Positions 25,706-35,056 of a DNA stretch of 64,000 bases are shown one piece after another. The DNA is from an uncultured Kordiimonas sp. GTDB lineage: Bacteria; Pseudomonadota; Alphaproteobacteria; Sphingomonadales; Kordiimonadaceae. The DNA is taken from the NCBI GenBank assembly GCA_947503575.1, contig CANNDZ010000004.1:1-64000 (forward strand). The letters are read 5' to 3'. The translations under genes and the position numbers were made by a program. The notes beneath the pieces are model-generated. The model saw only the letters and a program-made list of their open reading frames with translations, did no database searches and was not told the DNA's origin. Position 1 is the first letter of the stretch. Every line of letters starts with the position of its first letter.

Positions 25706-27205
25706 ATGGTCCGATGTATCTGGCAGCTTGCACGCGGTGGCCTGCGCCTTGTCATTTTCATAAGCTGTGCAACCGTTGCAGCAAGCAGCGAGGATAACCA
25801 CAAACAGCCAAATATCATCGTTATGATGGGGGACGATCATGCGCGGTGGGCTGTTGGGGCGTATGGCGGGTCGTTGGTGCAAACCCCCAACATCGATTGG
25901 TTGGCCGAAAAGGGTGTGAAGTTCACAAATGCGTTTTCACCAGCGCCGGTTTGCTCACCGTCCCGGGCAAGTTTTTACACCGGAAAAATGCCATCACAGC
26001 ACGGTGTTCATGATTTCCTGGCCGAAACAGCGGATTATGACGCTAACTGGCTTGCAGCAGAAACGCTCTTGTCAGAGCACTTGCAAGCGGCGGGCTACAG
26101 GGTCGGACTTTTTGGTAAATGGCACGCAACAACAAACAGCGCTATACCTCAAAGAGGGTTCGACAGGTGGCTCAGTTATGATGCTCTGAAAGCCGGGTGG
26201 CGCAACCAGTATTTGCACCGGGGTACTGTGCATTTTTCAAAAGATGGCACCTCCCTTGATCACACCGGGGTGCAGGCTCGATTTTTGACAGAAAACGCCA
26301 TTGAATTTGTCGATGAGCCGTCGGATAAACCGTTTTTCATTAGTTTGAATTTTGTTGAGCCCCATGCCCCTTTTGATGGCCTGCCCGAGCGCCTTGTTGG
26401 GCGTTATCGTGCAGTTGCAGAAAACATTGTGCGGGCTGGCGGTGCCTCTGATTTGCCGGACCGGGGCTCGGGTACCCGCACGCCGGAAAACCATACCGAG
26501 CAGCTTGCGCAGTATCTGGCAGCGGTGTCTCTGATTGATGAACAGGTGGGTCGCGTGATTGATGCGATTGAAGGACGCAACATTCTGGATAACACCATCA
26601 TCATCTATACCTCAGACCACGGTATGCTGATGGGGCAGTATGGTTTGTATGGTAAAACCAACGCAACAAACCCGCCAAACTTTTATCAGGAAACCATCCG
26701 TATTCCGATGGTGATGTATGGCCCCGGAAACTGGTTGAAGCCGCGCCAGGACAGAGGCGAATTCGTCGATTTGATTGATCTGCATTCGACCATTATGGGC
26801 CTCGCAACAGGTAGCACAGCAACCAACCCTGCGGGCCCCGGACGATCCTTGCAACCGTTGTTAGCGGGAGAGCGTTCCACGGGCTGGCGCACCATGCAGT
26901 TTGCCGAACGCGGCAATAGCCGTATGGCAACTGATGGCCGCTGGAAACTGGTTCGCCGCTACAAGAGCGATGCCAATGCAGAACCTCTGGACCAATGGTA
27001 TGATTTGGCTCATCCGCTCGGGGAACGTCATGCCTCTGCGCCGCCGCGCCCGGCTGTGCGGGACATGATCATCGATCAGATGGAGAAGTTTTTCACCCAG
27101 TATGAAACTCAAGCGCACAGCGGTCGCACCATATGGTCGCAACCGCCCGCCAACGCCCGCATGGCCAACGACTTGAAGAAATCGGTTTTGCCCGCGCCTG
27201 ACTAG
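25706..27205 (+). CDS. Type I sulfatase, exported (Cys-type, formylglycine-dependent)
   Basis: This 499-residue alkaline-phosphatase-superfamily sulfatase hydrolyses sulfate esters. An N-terminal signal (LRLVIFISCATVAASS) is followed by the metal-binding start NIIVMMGDDHARWA. The maturation motif is CSPSR (Cys83) in APVCSPSRASFYTGK, then the substrate-side GLFGKWH. A C-terminal SDHGMLMG supplies metal ligands. Cys83 would be converted to formylglycine by the upstream enzyme. The substrate is unknown; marine sulfated polysaccharides, phenol or choline sulfates are possible. The spacing suggests an operon with FGE. Confidence 0.93.
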   Translation: MVRCIWQLARGGLRLVIFISCATVAASSEDNHKQPNIIVMMGDDHARWAVGAYGGSLVQTPNIDWLAEKGVKFTNAFSPAPVCSPSRASFYTGKMPSQHGVHDFLAETADYDANWLAAETLLSEHLQAAGYRVGLFGKWHATTNSAIPQRGFDRWLSYDALKAGWRNQYLHRGTVHFSKDGTSLDHTGVQARFLTENAIEFVDEPSDKPFFISLNFVEPHAPFDGLPERLVGRYRAVAENIVRAGGASDLPDRGSGTRTPENHTEQLAQYLAAVSLIDEQVGRVIDAIEGRNILDNTIIIYTSDHGMLMGQYGLYGKTNATNPPNFYQETIRIPMVMYGPGNWLKPRQDRGEFVDLIDLHSTIMGLATGSTATNPAGPGRSLQPLLAGERSTGWRTMQFAERGNSRMATDGRWKLVRRYKSDANAEPLDQWYDLAHPLGERHASAPPRPAVRDMIIDQMEKFFTQYETQAHSGRTIWSQPPANARMANDLKKSVLPAPD

Positions 27206-27364
27206 CCAACGGTGGGTCCAAAAGTGACAGTATCTGTTGCTGATACGCGCGCTTGTAATAAAGCGCACCTTCCGCCACTATCGTTTACTTAAGGCGCGCT
27301 GTGGGGTCGGTATCCTGGTGCAGCTTTTAGATCAGGTTTTTCTGGTCATGCTTTCGGGGGATAT

Positions 27365-28759
27365 ATGCGCAGTTTTTTTAAGCTGGAAGACAATAACACC
27401 ACAATTTCACGGGAGCTTATTGCTGGCCTGACAACCTTTTCCACGATGGCCTATATCGTTATTGTCAGCCCGGCATTATTGTCCAAAACCGGCATGGATT
27501 TCCAAGCTGTCGCCATCGCCACGTGCATTGCCGCCGCAATTGGTTGTTTGCTGTCTGGCTTTCTGGCCAATTACCCGTTTGCACAGGCGCCGGGCATCGG
27601 CCTTAGCGCCTTTTTCGTATACACGGTTGTGCTGCAGGCAGGCTATTCCTGGCAAGGCGCGCTTGCTGTGGTCTTCGTATCTGGCGTGATCTTCATTTTG
27701 CTAACCGCAACGGGTGCACGTGCTGCGATACTGCAGGCCATACCGCCGGGTGTGCGAAATGCGATACCGGCGGGTATTGGTCTTTTTATCGCTCTGATCG
27801 GTCTCAATAACGCAGGTGTCGTTGATATCAACCAGGGGCCGATCATTGATATTTTGCTGGCCAACGCGGGCAATAAGCCGGATGCCCTGATTGGGGATGT
27901 TCTGGCTGCCCCGCCTCAGATTTTGCAGTTTGGGGATTTTTCCAATCCTACCATCTTTCTTACGCTCATTGGGTTGGCGATCATGCTGGTGCTAAGCCAG
28001 TGGCGTGTCGGCGGTGCGATTTTGATTGGTATTGCGGCCACAGCAATTCTCAGCTTGCTCCTGGGTGAAACAACGGTGCCAGACACTGTGTTTGCGTCAT
28101 CTTTTGATATCAGCGCAACTTTCCTGCAACTGGACTTTGGTGCGATTTGGGGTCCTGCGGGTTTTGGTGCGGGGGCCGTGTTTGATGTCTTATTCATCAT
28201 CCTCGCTTTCACCATGGTTGATTTGCTGGATACCGTGGGCACGCTTTATGGCACTGCCGACAAGGGTGGTTTTTTGGATAAGGATGGCAACCTGCCAAGG
28301 GTTAACCGTGCCTTGATGGCGGATGCGGTAGCAACGACCGCTGGTTCGCTTCTGGGCACGTCCACCACTACAACTTATATCGAAAGCGGCAGCGGCATTG
28401 CCGCCGGCGGCAAAACCGGTCTTACGGCAGTGGTTGTAGCTACCCTGTTCCTTATCAGCATTCTGGTAACACCTTTGCTGGCTATTATCCCCGTGTCGGC
28501 AACGTCTGCGGCCTTGGTGATGGTCGGCATTTTGATGATTGGGTCAGTTAGCAAAATCGAATTTGGTGATCTTGAAGTAACCGTTCCGGCCTTCATGGTA
28601 ATCGTTTTAATGCCCTTTACCTATAGTATTGCCAACGGTATCGGCGTTGGCATCATTAGTTACGTTTTGATCAAACTGGTGAAAGGGGAGGCCCGGTTGC
28701 TGCACCCGCTTGCTGTCTTGATTGCCGTATTATTCATCGTGCGTTACGTCGTATTATAA
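27365..28759 (+). CDS. NCS2-family purine permease (AzgA-like)
   Basis: This 464-residue membrane protein has about 13-14 hydrophobic helices and the AzgA-type signatures: RELIAGLTTFSTMAYIVIVSP at the N terminus (split: RELIAGLTTF, STMAYIVIVSP), NYPFAQAPGIGLSAFF (about 69-84), AIPAGIGLFIALIGL and TSTTTTYIESGSGIAAGGKTG (about 325-345; key part TTYIESG). Such proteins take up adenine, guanine or hypoxanthine with protons. It precedes a NUP protein gene by 28 bases, suggesting shared purine salvage. ATG 27365 is preceded by GGGGGA. Confidence 0.93.
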   Translation: MRSFFKLEDNNTTISRELIAGLTTFSTMAYIVIVSPALLSKTGMDFQAVAIATCIAAAIGCLLSGFLANYPFAQAPGIGLSAFFVYTVVLQAGYSWQGALAVVFVSGVIFILLTATGARAAILQAIPPGVRNAIPAGIGLFIALIGLNNAGVVDINQGPIIDILLANAGNKPDALIGDVLAAPPQILQFGDFSNPTIFLTLIGLAIMLVLSQWRVGGAILIGIAATAILSLLLGETTVPDTVFASSFDISATFLQLDFGAIWGPAGFGAGAVFDVLFIILAFTMVDLLDTVGTLYGTADKGGFLDKDGNLPRVNRALMADAVATTAGSLLGTSTTTTYIESGSGIAAGGKTGLTAVVVATLFLISILVTPLLAIIPVSATSAALVMVGILMIGSVSKIEFGDLEVTVPAFMVIVLMPFTYSIANGIGVGIISYVLIKLVKGEARLLHPLAVLIAVLFIVRYVVL

Positions 28760-28787
28760 ACAGGCTATACCACAGAAGGAGACACCT

Positions 28788-29873
28788 GTGCCCTCATCGT
28801 TTTTCAATTCTGCCCTGAAGTTTCTGGCTGTTTGTTTTGTGTTTGTATTCGCCGGTTTGGCACACGCAGCAGAGGATAAAATCCCTATCAAAGTTGTTGT
28901 TGTCGCTATGTTTGACAGTGGTGCTGCGACCGCAGAAGGCGCTGGTGAATTTACCCGCTGGGCAAGGCGCATGCCGCTGGATGAAAAGCTGGACTTTAAA
29001 CTCACGGGGCAGGATTTGCGGATCAACCGTGAAAAAGGTGTGCTGGGCGTTGTAACGGGTATTGGCACCATCAAGGCAACGTCCACCATTATGGCGCTTG
29101 GGCTGGATGAGCGATTTGACCTTTCCAAAGCATACTGGTTGATCGCTGGTATATCGGGCATTGACCCAGCTGATGGTTCAATCGGCTCAGCCGCGTGGGC
29201 AGAATGGATTGTTGATGGTGACTTGGCCCACCATATTGACGCCCGCGAAATGCCAGAAGACTGGTCCACCGGCTATTTTCCGTTGCGGCGTGACAAGCCC
29301 TATGAAGCGCCAACACCGCCAGCGGCGCAGGGATATGTGTTCCAGTTAAATCGGGGCCTGACCGAATGGGCGTATCAACTGACCAAAGATGTTGAAATTG
29401 CAGACACCGAAAACATGCAAAAACACCGGGCGCATTATACCAACCACCCCATGGCCCAGCGCCCGCCGTTTGTCCTGAAAGGTGACCATTTGGCGGCCAT
29501 GACCTATTGGCACGGCGAAAAGATGAACCAGTGGGCCAACGAATGGGTGGCCTACTGGACAGAAGGCAAGGGCAATTTTGTTACCTCCGCAATGGAAGAT
29601 AGCGGCACGTTTTATGCGCTGAAAATGCTTGAAAATGTTGGAAAGGCAGACACGCAAAGGGTCATGCTGCTGCGCACCGCCAGCAATTATGCGATGCAGT
29701 CTCCGGGCGCAACAGCAGAAGAAAGCCTTAACGGTATTAAGCTGTCACCAGAGATTGCTAGCGCCGGTTTTCAACCGTCACTGGAAGCCGCTTATGTCGT
29801 TGGCCGTAAAGTTGTCGACACCCTTCTTGAGAATTGGGAGCAAGTTGAAACCACAATTCCATCTGCACCGTAG
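28788..29873 (+). CDS. NUP family protein (purine nucleoside permease/phosphorylase-like), exported
   Basis: The start is GTG 28788 with AGAAGGAG seven bases upstream; the longer frame lacks a site. The 361-residue product has a signal peptide (LAVCFVFVFAGLAHAA) and a NUP domain: VVVVAMFDSGA near the mature start, VLGVVTGIGTIKATSTIMALG, YWLIAGISGIDP and TSAMEDSGT, ending with AAYVVGRKVVD. The fold resembles nucleoside phosphorylases, although the family was named after a fungal nucleoside transporter. A signal-bearing soluble protein next to an NCS2 permease suggests periplasmic binding or cleavage of purine nucleosides before base uptake; that is inference. Confidence 0.88.
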   Translation: MPSSFFNSALKFLAVCFVFVFAGLAHAAEDKIPIKVVVVAMFDSGAATAEGAGEFTRWARRMPLDEKLDFKLTGQDLRINREKGVLGVVTGIGTIKATSTIMALGLDERFDLSKAYWLIAGISGIDPADGSIGSAAWAEWIVDGDLAHHIDAREMPEDWSTGYFPLRRDKPYEAPTPPAAQGYVFQLNRGLTEWAYQLTKDVEIADTENMQKHRAHYTNHPMAQRPPFVLKGDHLAAMTYWHGEKMNQWANEWVAYWTEGKGNFVTSAMEDSGTFYALKMLENVGKADTQRVMLLRTASNYAMQSPGATAEESLNGIKLSPEIASAGFQPSLEAAYVVGRKVVDTLLENWEQVETTIPSAP

Positions 29874-30010
29874 TGCTTGGGGTGGTGACGCCGCGATCAC
29901 CAGTTCAGGTACGGCATCTATACAGGCCTGTGGTCAAATGGTATCGTCCTAGCCTGTGTTGAGTGTTTTCCCATAACGTCTTGTTTAACCTGATTTCTGG
30001 ACACCTTCGT

Positions 30011-33000
30011 ATGGCCGAAAAAAACCGAATGCACCCCATCCCAAAGCCAGCGGGCAAGCCTGTTGTTGGCAATGTTTTTTCCGTTGACCCGGATGCACCG
30101 CTGCAGTCCTTAATGAAGCATGCAGAAGAACAAGGGCCTATCTTTTGGCTCGACTTGATGGGGGCCGAGTCTGTGATTGTTTCAGGCCCGGAGCTGGTGA
30201 AAGAACTGTGCGATGAAAGCCGGTTTGGCAAGGTGGTACGCGGACCGCTGCGCCGGGTGCGCGCCATTGGTGGGGACGGCCTGTTTACGGGCGATAGTGA
30301 TGACCCCACCTGGTCCAAGGCGCACAATATCCTTATGCCCACCTTTAGCCAAAAGGCGATGGTGGATTACCTGCCGATGATGGTCGATATCGCAGATCAG
30401 CTTATGCTGAAGTGGGAACGCTTGAACGCTGACGAAGAAATAGATGTTGTTCGCGATATGACCGGCCTGACCCTTGATACCATTGGTTTGTGCGGCTTTG
30501 ATTACCGGTTTAATTCGTTCTACCGCGAAGATTTTCACCCTTTCATTGATGCGCTGGCACGCACGCTGGAAACCTGCATGCTGCAGCGGGGTTTGCCGTT
30601 TGAGAAAGTCGCGCTTAGGAAGCGGATACAAGACTTGGGTGACGACGTTGGCTTCATGAACAAATTGGTGGACGACATTGTGCGCGAACGCCGCCGCGGT
30701 GGCGGCGACCAGGCCCAGAAAGACTTGCTGAATTTCATGCTGGCTGGCGTTGACAAAGTGACGGGTGAAAGCCTGACCGATGAAAATATCAGATATCAGA
30801 TCAATACGTTCCTGATTGCGGGCCACGAAACAACGTCCGGGCTGCTTTCGTTCACCATGTACTACCTGTTGAACAACAAAGATGTGCTGGCCAAGGCTTA
30901 CGCCGAAGTCGATGAGGTTTTAGGTAACAATGTGGGAGTGCCGCCGACCATCGGGCAAATTGGCCAGCTAGTATATACCCGCGCAATTTTGATGGAAGCC
31001 TTGCGGCTGTGGCCAACGGCTCCCGCATTTTCGCTGGCACCCTATGAAGACGAGGTGATTGGCGGCAAATACACCATTAAAAAAGGGACTTTCACAACAG
31101 TATTGATACCGTCGCTGCACCGGGACAAAACCTATTGGGGCGATAACCCTGAGGAGTTTAACCCGGATAATTTCTTGCCGGAGGCTGAAGCCGCCCGCCC
31201 CGACTATGCCTACAAACCCTTTGGAAACGGCAAACGTGCATGCATCGGTCGCCAGTTTGCCATTCAGGAAGCTGTGCTGGTTTTGGCGATGATTTTGCAG
31301 AGGTTTGACCTGTTTGATCACAAGAATTACGAATTGAAAATCAAAGAGACCCTGTCTTTGAAGCCGGACGGGTTTACCATGAAGGTCAAATTGCGGGACG
31401 GCATTGTGCGAGAGCCTGTGCAGGCTGCAACTGAAACAGACTCTGCAGCGGCTGAAATTACCCGCCGCCCCAAGCATGGCACAAAGCTGACGGTTTTGTA
31501 TGGCTCAAACCTCGGCACGGCAGAGGGGTTTGCGCGCGATATTGCTCAGTCAGGCGACATTAATGGTTTTGATACCGTGCTTGCGCCGCTGGATGATTAT
31601 GTTGGATCACTGCCGACCGAAGGCGCTGTATTGATTGTGTGCGCATCTTATAATGGGTCGCCGCCTGATAATGCCGTGCAGTTTTGCGACTGGCTGGAAA
31701 AAGCGACACCCACCGATGTGGAAGGGGTGTCCTATAGCGTATTTGGATGCGGCAGTCGGGACTGGGCGTCCACGTTCCAGACCGTGCCGAGGATGATTGA
31801 TGACCGCTTGGCTGAACTGGGGGCAACGCGCGTTGAACACCGAGGCGAGGCAGACGCCCGCGAAGACATGGACGGTCAGTTCCATGGCTGGTTTGATGAC
31901 CTGTTTGCGACCATCAGCGACAAGATGGACCTGGGTATTGATTTCAGCGATGCCGTTGATGCCCAGCCGCTTTACAAGGTCGAAATCACGGATAGTGTCA
32001 CCGCTAACCCTATTGCCATGCAGGCGGGTACGGTCGCGATGACAGTGCTCGAAAATCGTGAGCTTCAAAACCACAGCGGCGACAACCCGTCGGACCGGTC
32101 GACACGTCACATTGAAATTGAATTGCCAGAGGGGATGGAATACCAGCCTGGGGATCATTTGTGTGTTGTGCCGGTGAATGCGGAAAAGAATGTACATCGT
32201 GCGCTAAGGCGGTTTGGTTTTGATGATGATGCCTATATCCGGGTCGATGTAACAGGCGGGCGGCGCAGCCCGTTCCCGAACGGCAGTACATTTTCCGTGA
32301 AACGTCTTGCGCAAGTGTGCGGCGAACTGCAGGCGGTGGCCAGCCGCAAAGACGTGGGTGTGCTTGCGTCGCATACGCATTGCCCTCGAACAAAACCCCA
32401 GCTTGAAGCGTTAGCGGCGTCCGCAAAAGACGGCGAAGACCTGTACCGGACTGAGGTATTTTTAAAGCGCAAGTCCCTTCTTGACTTGCTGGAAGAATTC
32501 CCGGCTTGTGAGCTGCCATTTGAAGTTTTCCTTGAAATGGTGCCTTGGCTATCGCCGCGGTATTATTCCATTTCATCGTCACCGAAAGCGACACCCGGCA
32601 AGCTGTCCATTACGGTCGGTGTTGTGGAAGGCCCTGCGCTTTCTGGTAATGGTGATTATCATGGGGTGTGTTCGACCTATCTGGCAGATGCTGCGGTGGG
32701 TGATACAATTCAGGCCGTTGTGCGCGAGCCATCTGCAAACTTCCGCCTGCCGGAGGATGCCGGCAAACCGGTTATCATGATCGGACCCGGTACCGGTATT
32801 GCGCCGTTTCGTGCCTTTGTGCAGGAACGCCGGGCGCTCAGGGATGCAGGTGCAACTTTGGGCGATGCCATGCTGTTTTTTGGGTGCCGTGACCCTGAGC
32901 AGGATTATCTGTACCGCCAGGACCTTGAAGCAGCCGCAGCGGACGGCCTTATTGGCTTGCACACCGCTTTTTCTCGCAGCGGCCCAGAACGCGTTTATGT

Positions 33001-33226
33001 CCAGGACCTGGTGCGCCAGCAGGGCAGCAAGGTTTGGCAGATGATCGAAGACGGGGCGATTATCTATATCTGCGGTGACGGCTCCGCGATGGAACCCGAC
33101 GTGAAACGCACGCTCGCCGCTCTGTATGCCGAAGAAAAACAGGTTACGCTTGAAATCGCGGATGCCTGGCTCGATGGCCTGGCAAAAGAAGGCCGCTACG
33201 TGCTGGATGTTTGGGCTGGCACCTAA
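30011..33226 (+). CDS. Self-sufficient cytochrome P450/NADPH reductase fusion (CYP102, P450 BM3-like)
   Basis: This 1071-residue fusion hydroxylates a probably fatty-acid-like substrate using its own reductase. P450 part: I-helix AGHETTS (about 270-276), EALR (Glu329, Arg332) and the heme loop FGNGKRACIG with Cys411. Reductase part: FMN loop LYGSNLGTAEG (about 496), FAD-binding RYYSISSS (about 850), NADPH loop GPGTGIAPFRAF (about 925) and C-terminal DVWAGT. There is no signal peptide. Phe87 of BM3 is kept (Phe92), but by an ungapped alignment from the shared CDESRF block Arg47 and Tyr51, which hold the fatty-acid carboxylate, correspond to Ala52 and Ile56. No TetR-type regulator is adjacent. 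The frame is open 16 codons earlier, but ATG 30011 fits homologues. Confidence 0.96.
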   Translation: MAEKNRMHPIPKPAGKPVVGNVFSVDPDAPLQSLMKHAEEQGPIFWLDLMGAESVIVSGPELVKELCDESRFGKVVRGPLRRVRAIGGDGLFTGDSDDPTWSKAHNILMPTFSQKAMVDYLPMMVDIADQLMLKWERLNADEEIDVVRDMTGLTLDTIGLCGFDYRFNSFYREDFHPFIDALARTLETCMLQRGLPFEKVALRKRIQDLGDDVGFMNKLVDDIVRERRRGGGDQAQKDLLNFMLAGVDKVTGESLTDENIRYQINTFLIAGHETTSGLLSFTMYYLLNNKDVLAKAYAEVDEVLGNNVGVPPTIGQIGQLVYTRAILMEALRLWPTAPAFSLAPYEDEVIGGKYTIKKGTFTTVLIPSLHRDKTYWGDNPEEFNPDNFLPEAEAARPDYAYKPFGNGKRACIGRQFAIQEAVLVLAMILQRFDLFDHKNYELKIKETLSLKPDGFTMKVKLRDGIVREPVQAATETDSAAAEITRRPKHGTKLTVLYGSNLGTAEGFARDIAQSGDINGFDTVLAPLDDYVGSLPTEGAVLIVCASYNGSPPDNAVQFCDWLEKATPTDVEGVSYSVFGCGSRDWASTFQTVPRMIDDRLAELGATRVEHRGEADAREDMDGQFHGWFDDLFATISDKMDLGIDFSDAVDAQPLYKVEITDSVTANPIAMQAGTVAMTVLENRELQNHSGDNPSDRSTRHIEIELPEGMEYQPGDHLCVVPVNAEKNVHRALRRFGFDDDAYIRVDVTGGRRSPFPNGSTFSVKRLAQVCGELQAVASRKDVGVLASHTHCPRTKPQLEALAASAKDGEDLYRTEVFLKRKSLLDLLEEFPACELPFEVFLEMVPWLSPRYYSISSSPKATPGKLSITVGVVEGPALSGNGDYHGVCSTYLADAAVGDTIQAVVREPSANFRLPEDAGKPVIMIGPGTGIAPFRAFVQERRALRDAGATLGDAMLFFGCRDPEQDYLYRQDLEAAAADGLIGLHTAFSRSGPERVYVQDLVRQQGSKVWQMIEDGAIIYICGDGSAMEPDVKRTLAALYAEEKQVTLEIADAWLDGLAKEGRYVLDVWAGT

Positions 33227-33344
33227 CGCGAGTGAAATGATGCGATTCACTTGGGGCGATTTATTTGGGGCGATGCACCTGAAGTGATTCAAATGAGCTC
33301 AATACGCTGGTAACACCCCAGCGCCCAAAGGGCGAGAATATGAC

Positions 33345-33695
33345 ATGAGCAAACCGGTTTTTGAGGCCATTATCGTCATTTTTGGCGCTATTTTCGTAAT
33401 TTTTTTCGCAGTTTTTGTCGCGCCACCAGCGTTTGAAAGCGGTGATATTGTCGGCGCTTTTGCTGCAGGCTTCGTGAACCCCTATTCATCAGGTTATTCG
33501 TTGGATGCCATTTTGACGGGATTTATCCTGATTGCATGGGTTCTTCATGAACGCCGCGCCAGGGGTATTCGGCATGGTTGGGTTGCGATCATTTTATGTT
33601 TTGTGCCTGGCGTTGCGGTCGCACTGGCTTACTATCTTATCCTGCGAACTCGCGCCACCTCTGTTCTAAAAACCGACATGCCCCAGAAACCTTGA
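33345..33695 (+). CDS. DUF2834 small membrane protein
   Basis: This 116-residue protein has three or four helices: an N-terminal one (AIIVIFGAIFVIFFAVFV), NPYSSGYSLDAILTGFILIAW, a short cytoplasmic RARGIRHGWVA loop and a C-terminal helix pair. The NPY-SGYS-D and GIRHGW motifs fit DUF2834. No function is established. It lies downstream of the P450 gene on the same strand with 118 bases between. Confidence 0.75.
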   Translation: MSKPVFEAIIVIFGAIFVIFFAVFVAPPAFESGDIVGAFAAGFVNPYSSGYSLDAILTGFILIAWVLHERRARGIRHGWVAIILCFVPGVAVALAYYLILRTRATSVLKTDMPQKP

Positions 33696-33849
33696 CTTGC
33701 AGGCCCGATTGCCAGACCTTGTTTTAGGGGGATGGGGCTATCGTCGGGGGACAATTATGACAGATGCAGTTAAGCGGCGACATCCCTACGTCTGTGCTGT
33801 TTTTTGGGGTGTAAAGGCGCGGCATGCTCATTGGATTGCGGGCTACTAG

Positions 33850-34608
33850 GTGCCGAAATCCAAGAACAAACGGGTGAAACGGGCGACACCAGATGGTGCG
33901 GCAAAAGCGGCGCCTGCGGCAAAAACTCAAAGTCAGGTTTTCTATCATGTCGCGCTGGCTTCGCTTCTGGTTGTTGTGGCGGGCTTTGCAGGACGCGCCG
34001 TCATGCGGCCAGACCTTACACCTGATATTACCCCCCTGATCGCGGTGCATGCGCTTATCATGGTGGCTTGGTACAGCCTTGTTTGCTGGCAGGCGCGGTT
34101 GGTTGCCGGGCGCAACATTACCCTGCACAAGCGCGTGGGTGGGTTCAGCCCGGTACTCGTCGCTCTCGTCCTTATTTCCGGTACGCTTGTGACGCTGGAA
34201 ACATACAGCAGACGCATCACCCAGGGCATCAACACGCCAGAACTGGCGGTATATCTGTCGTTTTCCAGCCTTTTGGGGTTTGCCGTTTTATACGGGTTTG
34301 CCTACGGAACGCGCAGACAAGGGGACTTTCACAAGCGGTATATCGTGCTTGCGGGTGTTGCGATGATGCTGGCGGCAACCTTCCGGCTGGCTGCCGCGCT
34401 TGGTGCCCTGCAACCCATCCCTATGGGTATTGTTATTCAATACGCCTTCATCACCATCATCATGTTTTACGACCTGAAGCGCTATGACCGCCTGCACACT
34501 GCAACCATGGTCAGCATGCTGGTCTGCCTTACCATGACCATTGGCATTTTCATTGTAGGGCCCAGCGATTTGTGGGTCAGCTTTATTAAAGGAGCGCTTT
34601 CACCGTGA
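33850..34608 (+). CDS. Unrecognised polytopic membrane protein, 252 residues
   Basis: A basic, Ala/Lys-rich cytoplasmic N terminus (about 30 residues) is followed by seven hydrophobic segments. Histidines occur at helix ends (IAVHALIMVAWY, NITLHKRVGG, GDFHKRYIV), an arrangement reminiscent of small heme- or quinone-linked membrane proteins, though I cannot name the family. The start is GTG 33850. Its stop overlaps the GTG start of the thioesterase gene (GTGA), so the two are coupled. Confidence 0.7.
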   Translation: MPKSKNKRVKRATPDGAAKAAPAAKTQSQVFYHVALASLLVVVAGFAGRAVMRPDLTPDITPLIAVHALIMVAWYSLVCWQARLVAGRNITLHKRVGGFSPVLVALVLISGTLVTLETYSRRITQGINTPELAVYLSFSSLLGFAVLYGFAYGTRRQGDFHKRYIVLAGVAMMLAATFRLAAALGALQPIPMGIVIQYAFITIIMFYDLKRYDRLHTATMVSMLVCLTMTIGIFIVGPSDLWVSFIKGALSP

Positions 34609-35051
34609 CGTTAACGTTGCAACAGACTATCGAAAAGCTGGCGCAACTTGGCCCCAGCACAATGGACAATATTGAAGAGGTCTACGCCCATGTTTTTGCT
34701 CCGTGGGTTCATCAGCAAGGCTTGAACATTCTGGAGGTGGAAGAAGGCCGCGTGAAGGCCCGTTTGCCGCAACACCCTGACCAACAGTTCTTTTCCGGTG
34801 CCATGTGCGGGCAATCCCTTATGTCGGCGGTGGATACGGTTATGTCACTGGCTATGGGCACCTACCCGCGCACCAGCAAGGGCACGGTCAGTCAAAACAA
34901 TCAGTTTTTGCGTCCAGCCATCGGCGAGGATTTGATCATTGAGGCGAAGGTGATGAAAATGGGCAAAACCATCGCTTACGGCGAAACCCATGTGACATTT
35001 GAACAATCAGGGAAATTGGCGGTGCATGCCACGTCTGAGTACGCATATTAA
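34605..35051 (+). CDS. PaaI-type hotdog-fold thioesterase
   Basis: This 148-residue acyl-CoA thioesterase family protein has the hotdog helix region around MCGQSLMSAVDTVMSLAMG and the strand block KGTVSQNNQFLRPAIGEDLIIEAKV, closing with YGETHVTF. A Gly/Asp arrangement in place of the PaaI HGG fits the wider family. It is cytoplasmic. The GTG start overlaps the preceding stop by four bases. With the P450 upstream it may trim or release acyl-CoA in a lipid-modifying route, but no substrate is evident. Confidence 0.85.
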   Translation: MTLTLQQTIEKLAQLGPSTMDNIEEVYAHVFAPWVHQQGLNILEVEEGRVKARLPQHPDQQFFSGAMCGQSLMSAVDTVMSLAMGTYPRTSKGTVSQNNQFLRPAIGEDLIIEAKVMKMGKTIAYGETHVTFEQSGKLAVHATSEYAY

Positions 35052-35056
35052 CCCAT

